Shown piece by piece: positions 1 to 5,680 of a stretch of DNA of 6,252 bases. A program made the position numbers and the translations under genes. The DNA is from CAZEZY01 sp964516635 (lineage in GTDB: Bacteria; Pseudomonadota; Gammaproteobacteria; Burkholderiales; Burkholderiaceae_C): NCBI GenBank assembly GCA_964516635.1, contig CAZEZY010000134.1, positions 1 to 6,252 of the forward strand, read 5' to 3'. The notes beneath the pieces were generated by a model, which saw only the letters and a program-made list of their open reading frames with translations, ran no database searches and had not been told where the DNA came from. Each line of letters begins with the position of its first letter. The stretch's first letter is position 1.

Positions 1-646
1 TGAACAGGTCGCCCTGGATCAGCTGCATGAAGGCTGTGGTGTCGGCGTTGATGTAATGCGCGCCCGTGGTGTGGAAGCAGGCGTTGCAGCTGGTGGAGAC
101 GTGGATCATCGCGGGGATGTCGAGCTCCACCATCTTTTCGTAAATGGGGTACCAGTGGCGGTCGGTCAGCGGCGGGCTGGTCCAGTGGCCGCCAGAGGGG
201 TCGGGGTTGAGGTTGATGCCGACAAAGCCATAGTCCTTCACGCACTTCTCCAGCTCGGGAATGCAGGTGGCCGGGTCCACGCCGGGGCTCTGCGGCAGCA
301 TGGCGGCGCCGATGAAGTGGTCAGGGAACAGCTGTGCCACGCGGGCACACAGTTCGTTGCAGATGGCCGCCCAGGTGGATGAAGTCTGAAAGTCGCCGAT
401 GTGGTGAGCCATGAAGCTGGCACGCGGGCTGAAGATGGTCAGGTCGCTGCCGCGCTCGCGCATCTTGGCAAGCTGATTGGTCTCGATGGACTCGCGAATC
501 TCGTCGTCGCTGATCTTCAACGCCTTGGGGTCGGCCACCACAGACGGGTCCTTGAGGGTGGCAATCTGCAGATCGCGCCAGGCACCCAACGCCGCCGGGG
601 CGGTGGTGTAGTGACCGTGCACGTCGATGATGAGGGGTTTGCGCAT
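1..646 (-). CDS. ligJ: 4-oxalomesaconate hydratase (LigJ/PmdE type), amidohydrolase superfamily, 3' end outside the window
   Basis: The first 215 residues are visible; the family is about 340 long, so roughly the last third lies beyond position 1. The start is the ATG at 646-644, with a good Shine-Dalgarno AGGAG (656-652) five bases upstream. The N-terminus holds the metal-binding HxH pair (His10, His12, in IDVHGHYTT), and a further candidate zinc ligand, His182, lies in MIHVSTSCN. From memory the fragment is near-collinear with Sphingobium LigJ, sharing for example SPRASFMAHHIGDF, GAAMLPQSPGVDP and NPDPSGGHWTSPPLTDR. LigJ is a cytoplasmic zinc enzyme that hydrates the keto-carboxy-hexenedioate product of oxalomesaconate tautomerisation to 4-carboxy-4-hydroxy-2-oxoadipate, in the protocatechuate 4,5-cleavage pathway (a related hydratase, GalB, acts in gallate breakdown). 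It follows the ModA-like gene by 28 bp and is probably co-transcribed with it. A related amidohydrolase with another substrate is possible, but the motif match makes LigJ by far the likeliest. Confidence 0.9.
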   Translation of the reverse strand, partial: MRKPLIIDVHGHYTTAPAALGAWRDLQIATLKDPSVVADPKALKISDDEIRESIETNQLAKMRERGSDLTIFSPRASFMAHHIGDFQTSSTWAAICNELCARVAQLFPDHFIGAAMLPQSPGVDPATCIPELEKCVKDYGFVGINLNPDPSGGHWTSPPLTDRHWYPIYEKMVELDIPAMIHVSTSCNACFHTTGAHYINADTTAFMQLIQGDLF

Positions 647-674
647 GGGGGCTCCTAGAAAACAGACACAGACA

Positions 675-1364
675 TCAGGCGGGTGTCATGCCCTGACGCC
701 GCTTGGCCTCGTGGGCCAGGGGCGACGCCATGAATGCCAGCAACTGGCGAACCGCATCGGGCTGCGACGAGGCCGCTGCCACACCCCCTGAAAAAACGGT
801 CACGATCTCGACCTCGCTTGGCAGACCACCGACCAGTTGAATGCCAGGCACATTCAGCATCTCGCTGAGTTGCTGAAAACCCAGGGCCACTTCACCCCGG
901 GCCACCAGTGAGGCCACGGGCACACCGGGTGGTGGTGTGACGATGCGGCCTTGCAGGGCGCTCATCAGACCCCAGCGTTCGAAGAGGGCAACCAGCGCCA
1001 CCCCACTGGGCCCGGTGGAATAACCGATGGATTCGGCCTGCTCAACCGCCTGGCGCAGCCCCGCTTCGGTGCTCAGATCGGGAGGCGATGCCCCTTGCGG
1101 CACGGCGACCGCCACCGGGGAACGGACCAGATCCACCCGGGAACCGGCCAGCACGTGACCCGATGCCATGAGTCGCTCCAGGGCATCCGAGGCCAGAAAC
1201 ACGGCATCGAACGGCTCACCGGCCTGAACCCGCCGGGCTGCATCCACCCCGCCGACGGACTCGAGCGCCAGCGTCACGCCGGTGCGCTCCCGGTAGTCAC
1301 GGGCCAGATCGCCCAGCACCAACCGGGTGGCCATGGAAGAAATGCCCTTGAGGCTTGAGGTCAT
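675..1364 (-). CDS. ModA-like substrate-binding-fold protein (SBP_bac_11 type), probably cytoplasmic
   Basis: A 229-residue protein from the preferred ATG at 1364-1362. It has the overall pattern of the periplasmic molybdate-binding protein family: an N-terminal LKGISSMAT strand and loop, SVGGVDAARRVQAGEPFDAVFLASD (about 36-60), a hinge-like YSTGPSGVALVALFERWGL (115-133), GEVALGFQQLSEML (157-170), and a C-terminal helix that usually ends the fold. The start is chosen because homologues I recall begin near MTSSLKGISSMAT; no convincing Shine-Dalgarno is visible. The frame also allows ATG at 1415 or GTG at 1436 before an in-frame stop at 1445-1443, but the added residues do not form a normal signal peptide. 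Where ModA has a serine-rich anion-binding loop this protein has GGV, and the ModA tyrosine region reads FQQLSE, so molybdate binding is doubtful. No ABC permease or ATPase gene is nearby. It lies 28 bp upstream of ligJ and is divergent from the LysR gene, suggesting a role in aromatic catabolism or its sensing; that role is inference. Confidence 0.8.
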   Translation of the reverse strand: MTSSLKGISSMATRLVLGDLARDYRERTGVTLALESVGGVDAARRVQAGEPFDAVFLASDALERLMASGHVLAGSRVDLVRSPVAVAVPQGASPPDLSTEAGLRQAVEQAESIGYSTGPSGVALVALFERWGLMSALQGRIVTPPPGVPVASLVARGEVALGFQQLSEMLNVPGIQLVGGLPSEVEIVTVFSGGVAAASSQPDAVRQLLAFMASPLAHEAKRRQGMTPA

Positions 1365-1436
1365 GCGGCTTGCCAGTTGAATCGATGAGTGGGATTGTGC
1401 GTGGGCAGGCGACATGAAACAAGCGCATCCGCCCAC

Positions 1437-1490
1437 TAACAGTTATGCGTTTTTGCTATTTCTCGATGAAAGGTATTTACAATCGATCAT
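1437..1490. promoter_or_regulatory. Divergent promoter/operator region between the LysR gene and the ModA-like gene
   Basis: This short, AT-richer stretch separates two divergent genes, the usual place for LysR-type regulation. For the LysR gene, a -10-like TACAAT lies at 1478-1483, with TTGCTA at 1453-1458 as a possible -35 (19-bp spacing, longer than ideal). Dyads seen directly are TCGAT (1463-1467) paired with ATCGA (1482-1486), which overlaps the -10, and TAAC-A-GTTA at 1437-1445. On the minus strand, CATAAC (1447-1442) could be a weak -10 for the ModA-like gene and ligJ, with no good -35, as is common at activator-dependent promoters. The assignment of any one dyad to LysR binding is inference. 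Confidence 0.5.
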
Positions 1491-2426
1491 ATGGATCTGA
1501 AGCAGCTGGAATACTTTGTCAGGGTGGCCGAGATGGGCAGCTTCACCCGCGCCGCGGCGGCCCTGGGCGTGGCACAGCCCGCATTGAGTCGTCAGGTCAG
1601 GCTGCTCGAGGTGGAGTTGCGCCAGACCCTGCTGCTGCGCAATGGCCGGGGTGCACTGGCCACCGATGCAGGCAAGCTGCTGCTGGACCACGGTCGTGGC
1701 ATCCTTCACCAGGTGGAGCGCCTGCGTGAGGAAATGGGCCGCGTTCGGGGAGGGCTCGTCGGTCGCATGGCGATCGGTCTGCCACCGACCCTGGCGCGCA
1801 TGCTCACCGTGCCACTGACGCGCGCTTTCCGACAGCACATGCCGCAGGTTCAGCTCTCCATCACCGAAGGGCTGTCAGCGGGCATGGTGGAAGCGGTGAT
1901 CCACGGCCGGCTGGATCTGGCTGTGCTGTACAACGCTCAAGCCGTGCCGGAAGTGGAACTTCAGCCCCTGTTTGTCGAGCCTCTGGCCCTCGTGGAAGCT
2001 CGCCAACCGGGCCTGCAGGAAGACCCGCCGCCGTCCCCGGCGAGCTTGCAGGAACTGTCACAGCGGCCACTGGTGATCCCCACGCGACCCAATGCCATCC
2101 GCATGCATGTGGAAACCGAAATGGCCCGGCAGGGTTTGCGTCCGACCATTGCCCTGGAAATCGACGGGGTGGGTGCAATTCTGGATCTGGTGGCCGAAGG
2201 CATGGGCGCCGCGGTGCTGTCGCCCCATGCCGTGGCGGGCTCGATACGCCCGTGGGCTTACACCGTGCGGTTGATCGGCCAGCCAGCGCTCTCGGTCAGC
2301 GTGTCGCTGGGCACCAGTTCCCTCCGTCCAGGCACCCCGACCCAGCTCGCTGCCATCGACCTGATCCGCAACACCTGTCAGTCGTCTTTTGGTTCTCAGC
2401 GGCCACGAAGCAGCCCATCGGCGTAA
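1491..2426 (+). CDS. LysR-family transcriptional regulator, probable regulator of the adjacent lig/pmd-type operon
   Basis: A complete 311-residue LysR-type regulator of normal family length. Residues 1-60 form the winged helix-turn-helix domain: MDLKQLEYFVRVAE, then GSFTRAAAALGVAQPALSRQVRLLE (17-40), the classic DNA-recognition segment, followed by a linker helix (about 61-88). Residues about 91-295 are the effector-binding domain, beginning GRMAIGLPPT. The start at 1491 is fixed by the conserved MDLKQLEYF opening. No Shine-Dalgarno lies at a workable distance, and the likely -10 is only seven bases upstream, so the message may be leaderless. The gene is divergent from the ModA-like/ligJ pair, the arrangement expected of a regulator that controls its neighbour and itself; in Comamonas a LysR protein, PmdR, controls the protocatechuate 4,5-cleavage genes. 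The effector is not readable from sequence; a pathway intermediate is a reasonable guess. The gene ends 25 bp before a scaffold gap. Confidence 0.93.
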   Translation: MDLKQLEYFVRVAEMGSFTRAAAALGVAQPALSRQVRLLEVELRQTLLLRNGRGALATDAGKLLLDHGRGILHQVERLREEMGRVRGGLVGRMAIGLPPTLARMLTVPLTRAFRQHMPQVQLSITEGLSAGMVEAVIHGRLDLAVLYNAQAVPEVELQPLFVEPLALVEARQPGLQEDPPPSPASLQELSQRPLVIPTRPNAIRMHVETEMARQGLRPTIALEIDGVGAILDLVAEGMGAAVLSPHAVAGSIRPWAYTVRLIGQPALSVSVSLGTSSLRPGTPTQLAAIDLIRNTCQSSFGSQRPRSSPSA

Positions 2427-2451
2427 GTCTGCCAGGGGTCCCGACGGCCAT

Positions 2452-2551
2452 NNNNNNNNNNNNNNNNNNNNNNNNNNNNNNNNNNNNNNNNNNNNNNNNN
2501 NNNNNNNNNNNNNNNNNNNNNNNNNNNNNNNNNNNNNNNNNNNNNNNNNNN
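2452..2551. other. Assembly gap, exactly 100 N
   Basis: A run of exactly 100 unknown bases, the conventional placeholder for a gap of unknown length. It separates the end of the LysR gene (25 bp to the left) from the stop codon of the TRAP large permease gene, which touches the gap edge on the right (TGA at 2554-2552). The true distance, and whether further genes lie between, cannot be known from this window. Apparent reading frames crossing it are artefacts. Confidence 0.98.
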
Positions 2552-3868
2552 TCAGAGACGAAGCACAAACAGGGTGATGGCCGGGAACGCCGCCAGGATG
2601 GCGGTGCGAACCAGGTCGCTCACCACAAACGGGGTGACACCGCGGTAGGTGTGCGTGATCGGAATGCCTTTGGCCATGTTGTTGATGACGAACAGGTTCA
2701 TCCCGACGGGTGGTGTGATCAGCCCCACCTCCACGACGATCAGCACCAGAATACCGAACCAGATCGCGGTTTCCTCGGGAGTCAGGCCGAAGTCCAGGCC
2801 CATGATCATCGGGAAGAAGATCGGAATGGTCAGGAGGATCATGGACAGCGAGTCCATGACGCAACCCAGCAGCAGGTAGATGATCAGCACGGTGGCCAGA
2901 ACCAGCCAGGGGCTCATGCCCAGATCGATCACCCACTGGGCCATTTCCTGCGGCAGTTGCGACAGCGCCAGGAAGGTGTTGTACAGCCCGGCTCCCAGCA
3001 CAATCATGAAGATCATCCCGGTGGCGAGTGCCGTGCCCAGAATGGCGTCGCTCAGGGTGCGGCGGTTGAGACCCCCGGCGGCCCACGCGGCGACGCCGGT
3101 ACCGAATGCCCCCACGGCCGCCCCTTCGGTCGGGGTGAAGAGACCGGTGTAGATACCGCCCACGACGGACAGGAAGATCACGATCACCGGCCAGGTTTTG
3201 GCCGTCAACTTCCAGCGCTCCTTCATGGGCACGGGATCCATCTTGCCGGCGCTGTCGGGCTTGACGCGCACATAGATCGCAATCACGATCATGTAACCGA
3301 TGGCGGCCAGGATGCCAGGGATGAATGCTGCCAGAAAGAGCTTGGCAATGTTCTGTTCCGTGAGAATGGCGTAGATCACCAGCACCACCGATGGCGGAAT
3401 CAGAATGCCCAGGGTGCCCCCCGCGGCCAGACAGGCCGTGGACAACGCCCCCGAATAGCCTGCGCGCTTGAGTTCGGGCAATGCCACCTGACCCATGGTG
3501 GCGGCGGTGGCCAGCGAGGAGCCGCAGATGGCCCCGAAACCGGCACAGGCGCCCACGGCGGCCATGGCCACCCCGCCCTTGCGATGGCCGATCCAGGCCT
3601 CGGCGGCCTTGAACAGGGCTTGCGACAAGCCGCCCAGCGCCGCAAACTGGCCCATGAGCAGGAACAGCGGAATCACCGATAGCGAGTAATTGGAAAAGGT
3701 GCTGTAGGTGACCTGCTTGAGCTGGTTGAGAATGGGCAACGGGTTGCCGTAGATGAAATAGGCCCCCACCAGGCCACACAGGGCCATGGCCAGACCGATC
3801 GGCACCCGGATGAAAATCAGCGCCAGCAGGACGGGAAAAGACCATGCGGCCAGTTCGATACCGGACAT
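2552..3868 (-). CDS. TRAP transporter large permease subunit (DctM family)
   Basis: A 438-residue, very hydrophobic protein of the length usual for DctM (about 425-440). It is the sodium-coupled transport subunit of a tripartite ATP-independent periplasmic transporter, in the inner membrane. Family signatures seen in order are RVPIGLAMAL (21-30), PLFLLMGQF (67-75), GSSLATAATMG (116-126), GILIPPSVVLVIYA (154-167), TGLFTPTEGAAVGAF (241-255) and GLITPPVGMNLFVI (382-395), with about a dozen likely membrane segments. The start is ATG 3868-3866, preceded by AAAGGAA (3882-3876) and one base after the DctQ stop, so the two are translationally coupled. A longer frame to 3925 would run into DctQ and has no support. 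The stop codon abuts the assembly gap; the C-terminal AAFPAITLFVLRL is like normal family ends, so the gene appears complete, though no downstream terminator can be seen. The substrate is set by the DctP partner. Confidence 0.96.
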   Translation of the reverse strand: MSGIELAAWSFPVLLALIFIRVPIGLAMALCGLVGAYFIYGNPLPILNQLKQVTYSTFSNYSLSVIPLFLLMGQFAALGGLSQALFKAAEAWIGHRKGGVAMAAVGACAGFGAICGSSLATAATMGQVALPELKRAGYSGALSTACLAAGGTLGILIPPSVVLVIYAILTEQNIAKLFLAAFIPGILAAIGYMIVIAIYVRVKPDSAGKMDPVPMKERWKLTAKTWPVIVIFLSVVGGIYTGLFTPTEGAAVGAFGTGVAAWAAGGLNRRTLSDAILGTALATGMIFMIVLGAGLYNTFLALSQLPQEMAQWVIDLGMSPWLVLATVLIIYLLLGCVMDSLSMILLTIPIFFPMIMGLDFGLTPEETAIWFGILVLIVVEVGLITPPVGMNLFVINNMAKGIPITHTYRGVTPFVVSDLVRTAILAAFPAITLFVLRL

Positions 3869-3869
3869 C

Positions 3870-4391
3870 TCAGTGTTCCTTTGCTTCTTCAACGGGCCAG
3901 CCGGCAGGGTAGGAAGCCAGGCCAAGCATGATCAGGTTCTTCGCGATGTAGACCAGACAGCCGATCATGGCGCCCACCAGACACAGGGCATAGGCCCACC
4001 ACACCGGCATCTGCAGGATGAAGGTGGACTCGAAATACTCGCGTTTTTCCAGCATGCCCTCCCCGAGGCGCCAGGTGAGGACCAGCCACAGAATGAGCAT
4101 CAGCAGTTCGCTGAAGATCATCACAGCACGCTGCCCCCAGCGTGGCAGGTGGGTGTACACGATGTCCACCGTCGCATGCCCGCCTCGCAGGTAGGTCCAG
4201 GGGAGGAACAAAAACACGGCAATGGCCGTGCCAATCTCGACCAGTTCGAAATCACCGGGTATCGGCCCCAGCCCCATGTCCAGGAGGGCTCGGCCACTCA
4301 CGCTGGCCACGATCATCAAGGTGATCAGCACCAGCATCAACCCACCAAGGATGGCCGACCATTGGGCCATCCGGAAAATCCAAGTCACCAT
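3870..4391 (-). CDS. TRAP transporter small permease subunit (DctQ family)
   Basis: A 173-residue inner-membrane protein with four predicted transmembrane segments (about 12-32, 50-67, 88-107 and 128-152), the normal DctQ topology. Family features include PGDFELVEIGTAIAVFLFLPWTYLRGGHATVD (45-76) and MPVWWAYAL (128-136). DctQ pairs with DctM to form the membrane complex that receives the loaded binding protein. The start is ATG 4391-4389, with AAAGG (4403-4399) seven bases upstream. The longer frame opening with a GTG at 4433 lacks a ribosome site, and its 14 extra residues do not look like a family N-terminus; they also fall inside the intergenic inverted repeat. It follows the DctP gene by 75 bp and precedes the DctM gene by one base. 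Confidence 0.95.
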   Translation of the reverse strand: MVTWIFRMAQWSAILGGLMLVLITLMIVASVSGRALLDMGLGPIPGDFELVEIGTAIAVFLFLPWTYLRGGHATVDIVYTHLPRWGQRAVMIFSELLMLILWLVLTWRLGEGMLEKREYFESTFILQMPVWWAYALCLVGAMIGCLVYIAKNLIMLGLASYPAGWPVEEAKEH

Positions 4392-4416
4392 GCGGATGCC
4401 TTTGTGTATGTGGTTT

Positions 4417-4456
4417 GTGGTGTCGGAGCACACCGAGATCCAAGCCCCGACACCAC
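4417..4456 (-). promoter_or_regulatory. Long inverted repeat between the DctP and DctQ genes; candidate mRNA hairpin
   Basis: Two perfect 10-base arms, GTGGTGTCGG (4417-4426) and CCGACACCAC (4447-4456), flank a 20-base loop. In the minus-strand transcript the structure starts 10 bases after the DctP stop codon and ends 13 bases before the DctQ Shine-Dalgarno, so it leaves translation signals free. A smaller alternative pairing (GGTGT with ACACC) shares one arm. No U-tract follows, so a rho-independent terminator is unlikely. By analogy with other binding-protein operons, it may stabilise the upstream message or attenuate the permease genes, giving excess binding protein; this is inference. 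Confidence 0.55.
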
Positions 4457-4466
4457 CGGTTTCAGT

Positions 4467-5498
4467 TTAGCGGTTGTAACGATCGATCAGCGCCTTGGCT
4501 TCCGACACCAGACGGGCACCGTCCACGCCCTTGGCCTGCATTTCCTTGATCCAGTCGCTTTCGACGGCAGCGGCCGTGCGGCGCCAGCGCTGCGTCTCGG
4601 CCATGTCCAGCGTGGTGATCTTGTTGCCGGCCTTGATCGCCAGGTCGCGGCCCACGTTGTCGCCGACGTCCTGGGTCCGGGCGATCATGGCGCTGAATTC
4701 GACGCCCGAGTTGTCGTCGATGATCTTCTTCAGATCCGGCGGCAGCTTGTTGTAGGCGTTCTTGTTCATGGCCACCACGAAGGTGGTCACGTACAGCGCA
4801 CGGTCACCGGCGAAGGTGGTGTGGTTCTTCACCAGTTCCTGCACCTTCAGGGCAGGCGCGACTTCCCAGGGGATGGTGGTGCCGTCCAGCACGCCCTTGG
4901 AGAGGGCTTCCGTCACGGCCGGCACGGGCATGCCCACAGGCGTGGCACCCAGCTGGGTCAGCATGCTGTTGACGACCCGCGTACCGCCACGGATCTTCAT
5001 GCCACGCAGGCTCTCCAGGCCTTCGATCGGCTGCTTGGTGTGGAACAGGCCAGGGCCGTGGGTATGCAGTGCCAGCACATGGACGTCCTTGTACTCGTCC
5101 ATGGCGTTCTTCTGGACGTAGTCCCACAGGGCTCGCGAGGTTTTCTCGGCCGACAGACCGGCGATGAAAGGCAGCTCGAACACCTCAGACTTGGGGAAAC
5201 GTCCGGGTGTGTAGCCCGGCAACGTCCAGACGATGTCGACCACCCCGTCACGGGCCTGATCGAACAACTGCGGCGGCGTGCCACCCAGCTGCATGGAGGG
5301 GAACAGCTGGATCTTGATGCGACCCTTGGATTCTTCCTCGATTTTCTTGGCCCAGGGCGTCAGCGCCTTGGAAGGGACCGTCCCCTGAGGCGGCAGGAAC
5401 TGGTGCAGTCGGAGGGTGACGGTGGATTGCGCCTGCGCACTGGTCACCAGCAAGCCGGCGCAAAGAATGCCGAAGAGTCGGCGAGAGAAGCGGTTCAT
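4467..5498 (-). CDS. TRAP transporter periplasmic substrate-binding protein (DctP family)
   Basis: A complete 343-residue DctP-family binding protein. Residues 1-23 form a signal peptide with a cleavage site after AQA (mature protein begins QSTVTLRLHQF); SRRLFG at 5-10 resembles a twin-arginine motif. Family landmarks are LFPSMQLGG (65-73), the DGVVDIVW segment (84-91), LRGMKIRGGTRVVNSMLTQLGATPVGMP (164-191) and TEALSKGVLDGTTIPWEV (196-213). Arg170 in the KIRGG turn matches the conserved arginine that in TRAP binding proteins pairs with the ligand carboxylate, so an organic acid is the expected ligand. Its identity is not fixed by sequence; the aromatic neighbourhood suggests an aromatic or related acid. 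The ATG at 5498-5496 has AAAGG (5508-5504) five bases upstream. It is the first gene of the TRAP operon, with DctQ 75 bp and DctM further downstream. Confidence 0.95.
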   Translation of the reverse strand: MNRFSRRLFGILCAGLLVTSAQAQSTVTLRLHQFLPPQGTVPSKALTPWAKKIEEESKGRIKIQLFPSMQLGGTPPQLFDQARDGVVDIVWTLPGYTPGRFPKSEVFELPFIAGLSAEKTSRALWDYVQKNAMDEYKDVHVLALHTHGPGLFHTKQPIEGLESLRGMKIRGGTRVVNSMLTQLGATPVGMPVPAVTEALSKGVLDGTTIPWEVAPALKVQELVKNHTTFAGDRALYVTTFVVAMNKNAYNKLPPDLKKIIDDNSGVEFSAMIARTQDVGDNVGRDLAIKAGNKITTLDMAETQRWRRTAAAVESDWIKEMQAKGVDGARLVSEAKALIDRYNR

Positions 5499-5680
5499 GT
5501 CTGCCTTTCTGTGTGTGCAGGCCTAGGGCCAGCGGGTGGTTGAAATCGAATGGGAGCAACATATAGTTACCATGCAAAACTGTATGCTTCAAAACGATTT
5601 CACGACACAGGAGAAACCCTTAGCTGCACTATCATGCAACCGAATGGGAATTATGCACTATTTTGCACACGAAAAAATCG
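5499..5680 (-). promoter_or_regulatory. Intergenic control region upstream of the TRAP operon
   Basis: A 182-bp gap, AT-richer than the genes, between the end of the fumarylacetoacetase gene and the DctP start. A tentative minus-strand promoter is TTGAAG (5592-5587) with TAACTA (5569-5564) at 17-bp spacing; the -35 is fair and the -10 poor, so the exact site is uncertain. Upstream of it lie two near-identical TGCA-N6-TGCA elements and a weaker third copy overlapping the promoter (listed separately). No gene is visible here: the short frames that start inside it continue antisense into the fumarylacetoacetase gene. Confidence 0.5.
5625..5667. repeat. Two TGCA-N6-TGCA operator-like repeats upstream of the DctP gene
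   Basis: TGCACTATCATGCA (5625-5638) and TGCACTATTTTGCA (5654-5667) match at 12 of 14 positions and lie 29 bp apart start to start. Because TGCA is self-complementary, each copy is a dyad with half-sites centred 10 bp apart, about one helical turn, as expected for a dimeric regulator. A degenerate third copy in the other orientation, TGCAAAACTGTATG (5573-5586, 9 of 14 matches to the reverse complement of the second copy), overlaps the likely promoter. The regulator is not encoded in this window as far as I can tell. Confidence 0.5.

Noticed and set aside
951..1358. Plus-strand frame opposite the ModA-like gene
   Set aside because: It has no domain or ribosome site and is antisense to a protein with clear family pattern.
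1443..1838. Minus-strand frame opposite the N-terminus of the LysR gene
   Set aside because: It overlaps the conserved DNA-binding domain on the other strand and the divergent promoter, and shows no family resemblance.
2252..3682. Long plus-strand reading frame opposite the TRAP large permease gene
   Set aside because: It crosses the N gap, is rich in His, Gln, Gly and Arg, matches no family I know and is antisense to a well-supported membrane protein gene; it is a by-product of high GC content.
2058..3845. 595-codon minus-strand frame covering part of the LysR gene and the permease gene in another frame
   Set aside because: It spans the unknown bases and overlaps DctM out of frame; the sequence is low-complexity Arg/Gly/His and not protein-like.
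3786..5543. 585-codon plus-strand frame opposite the DctQ and DctP genes
   Set aside because: Despite its length it runs antisense to two clearly identified genes and has a composition typical of a stop-poor shadow frame.
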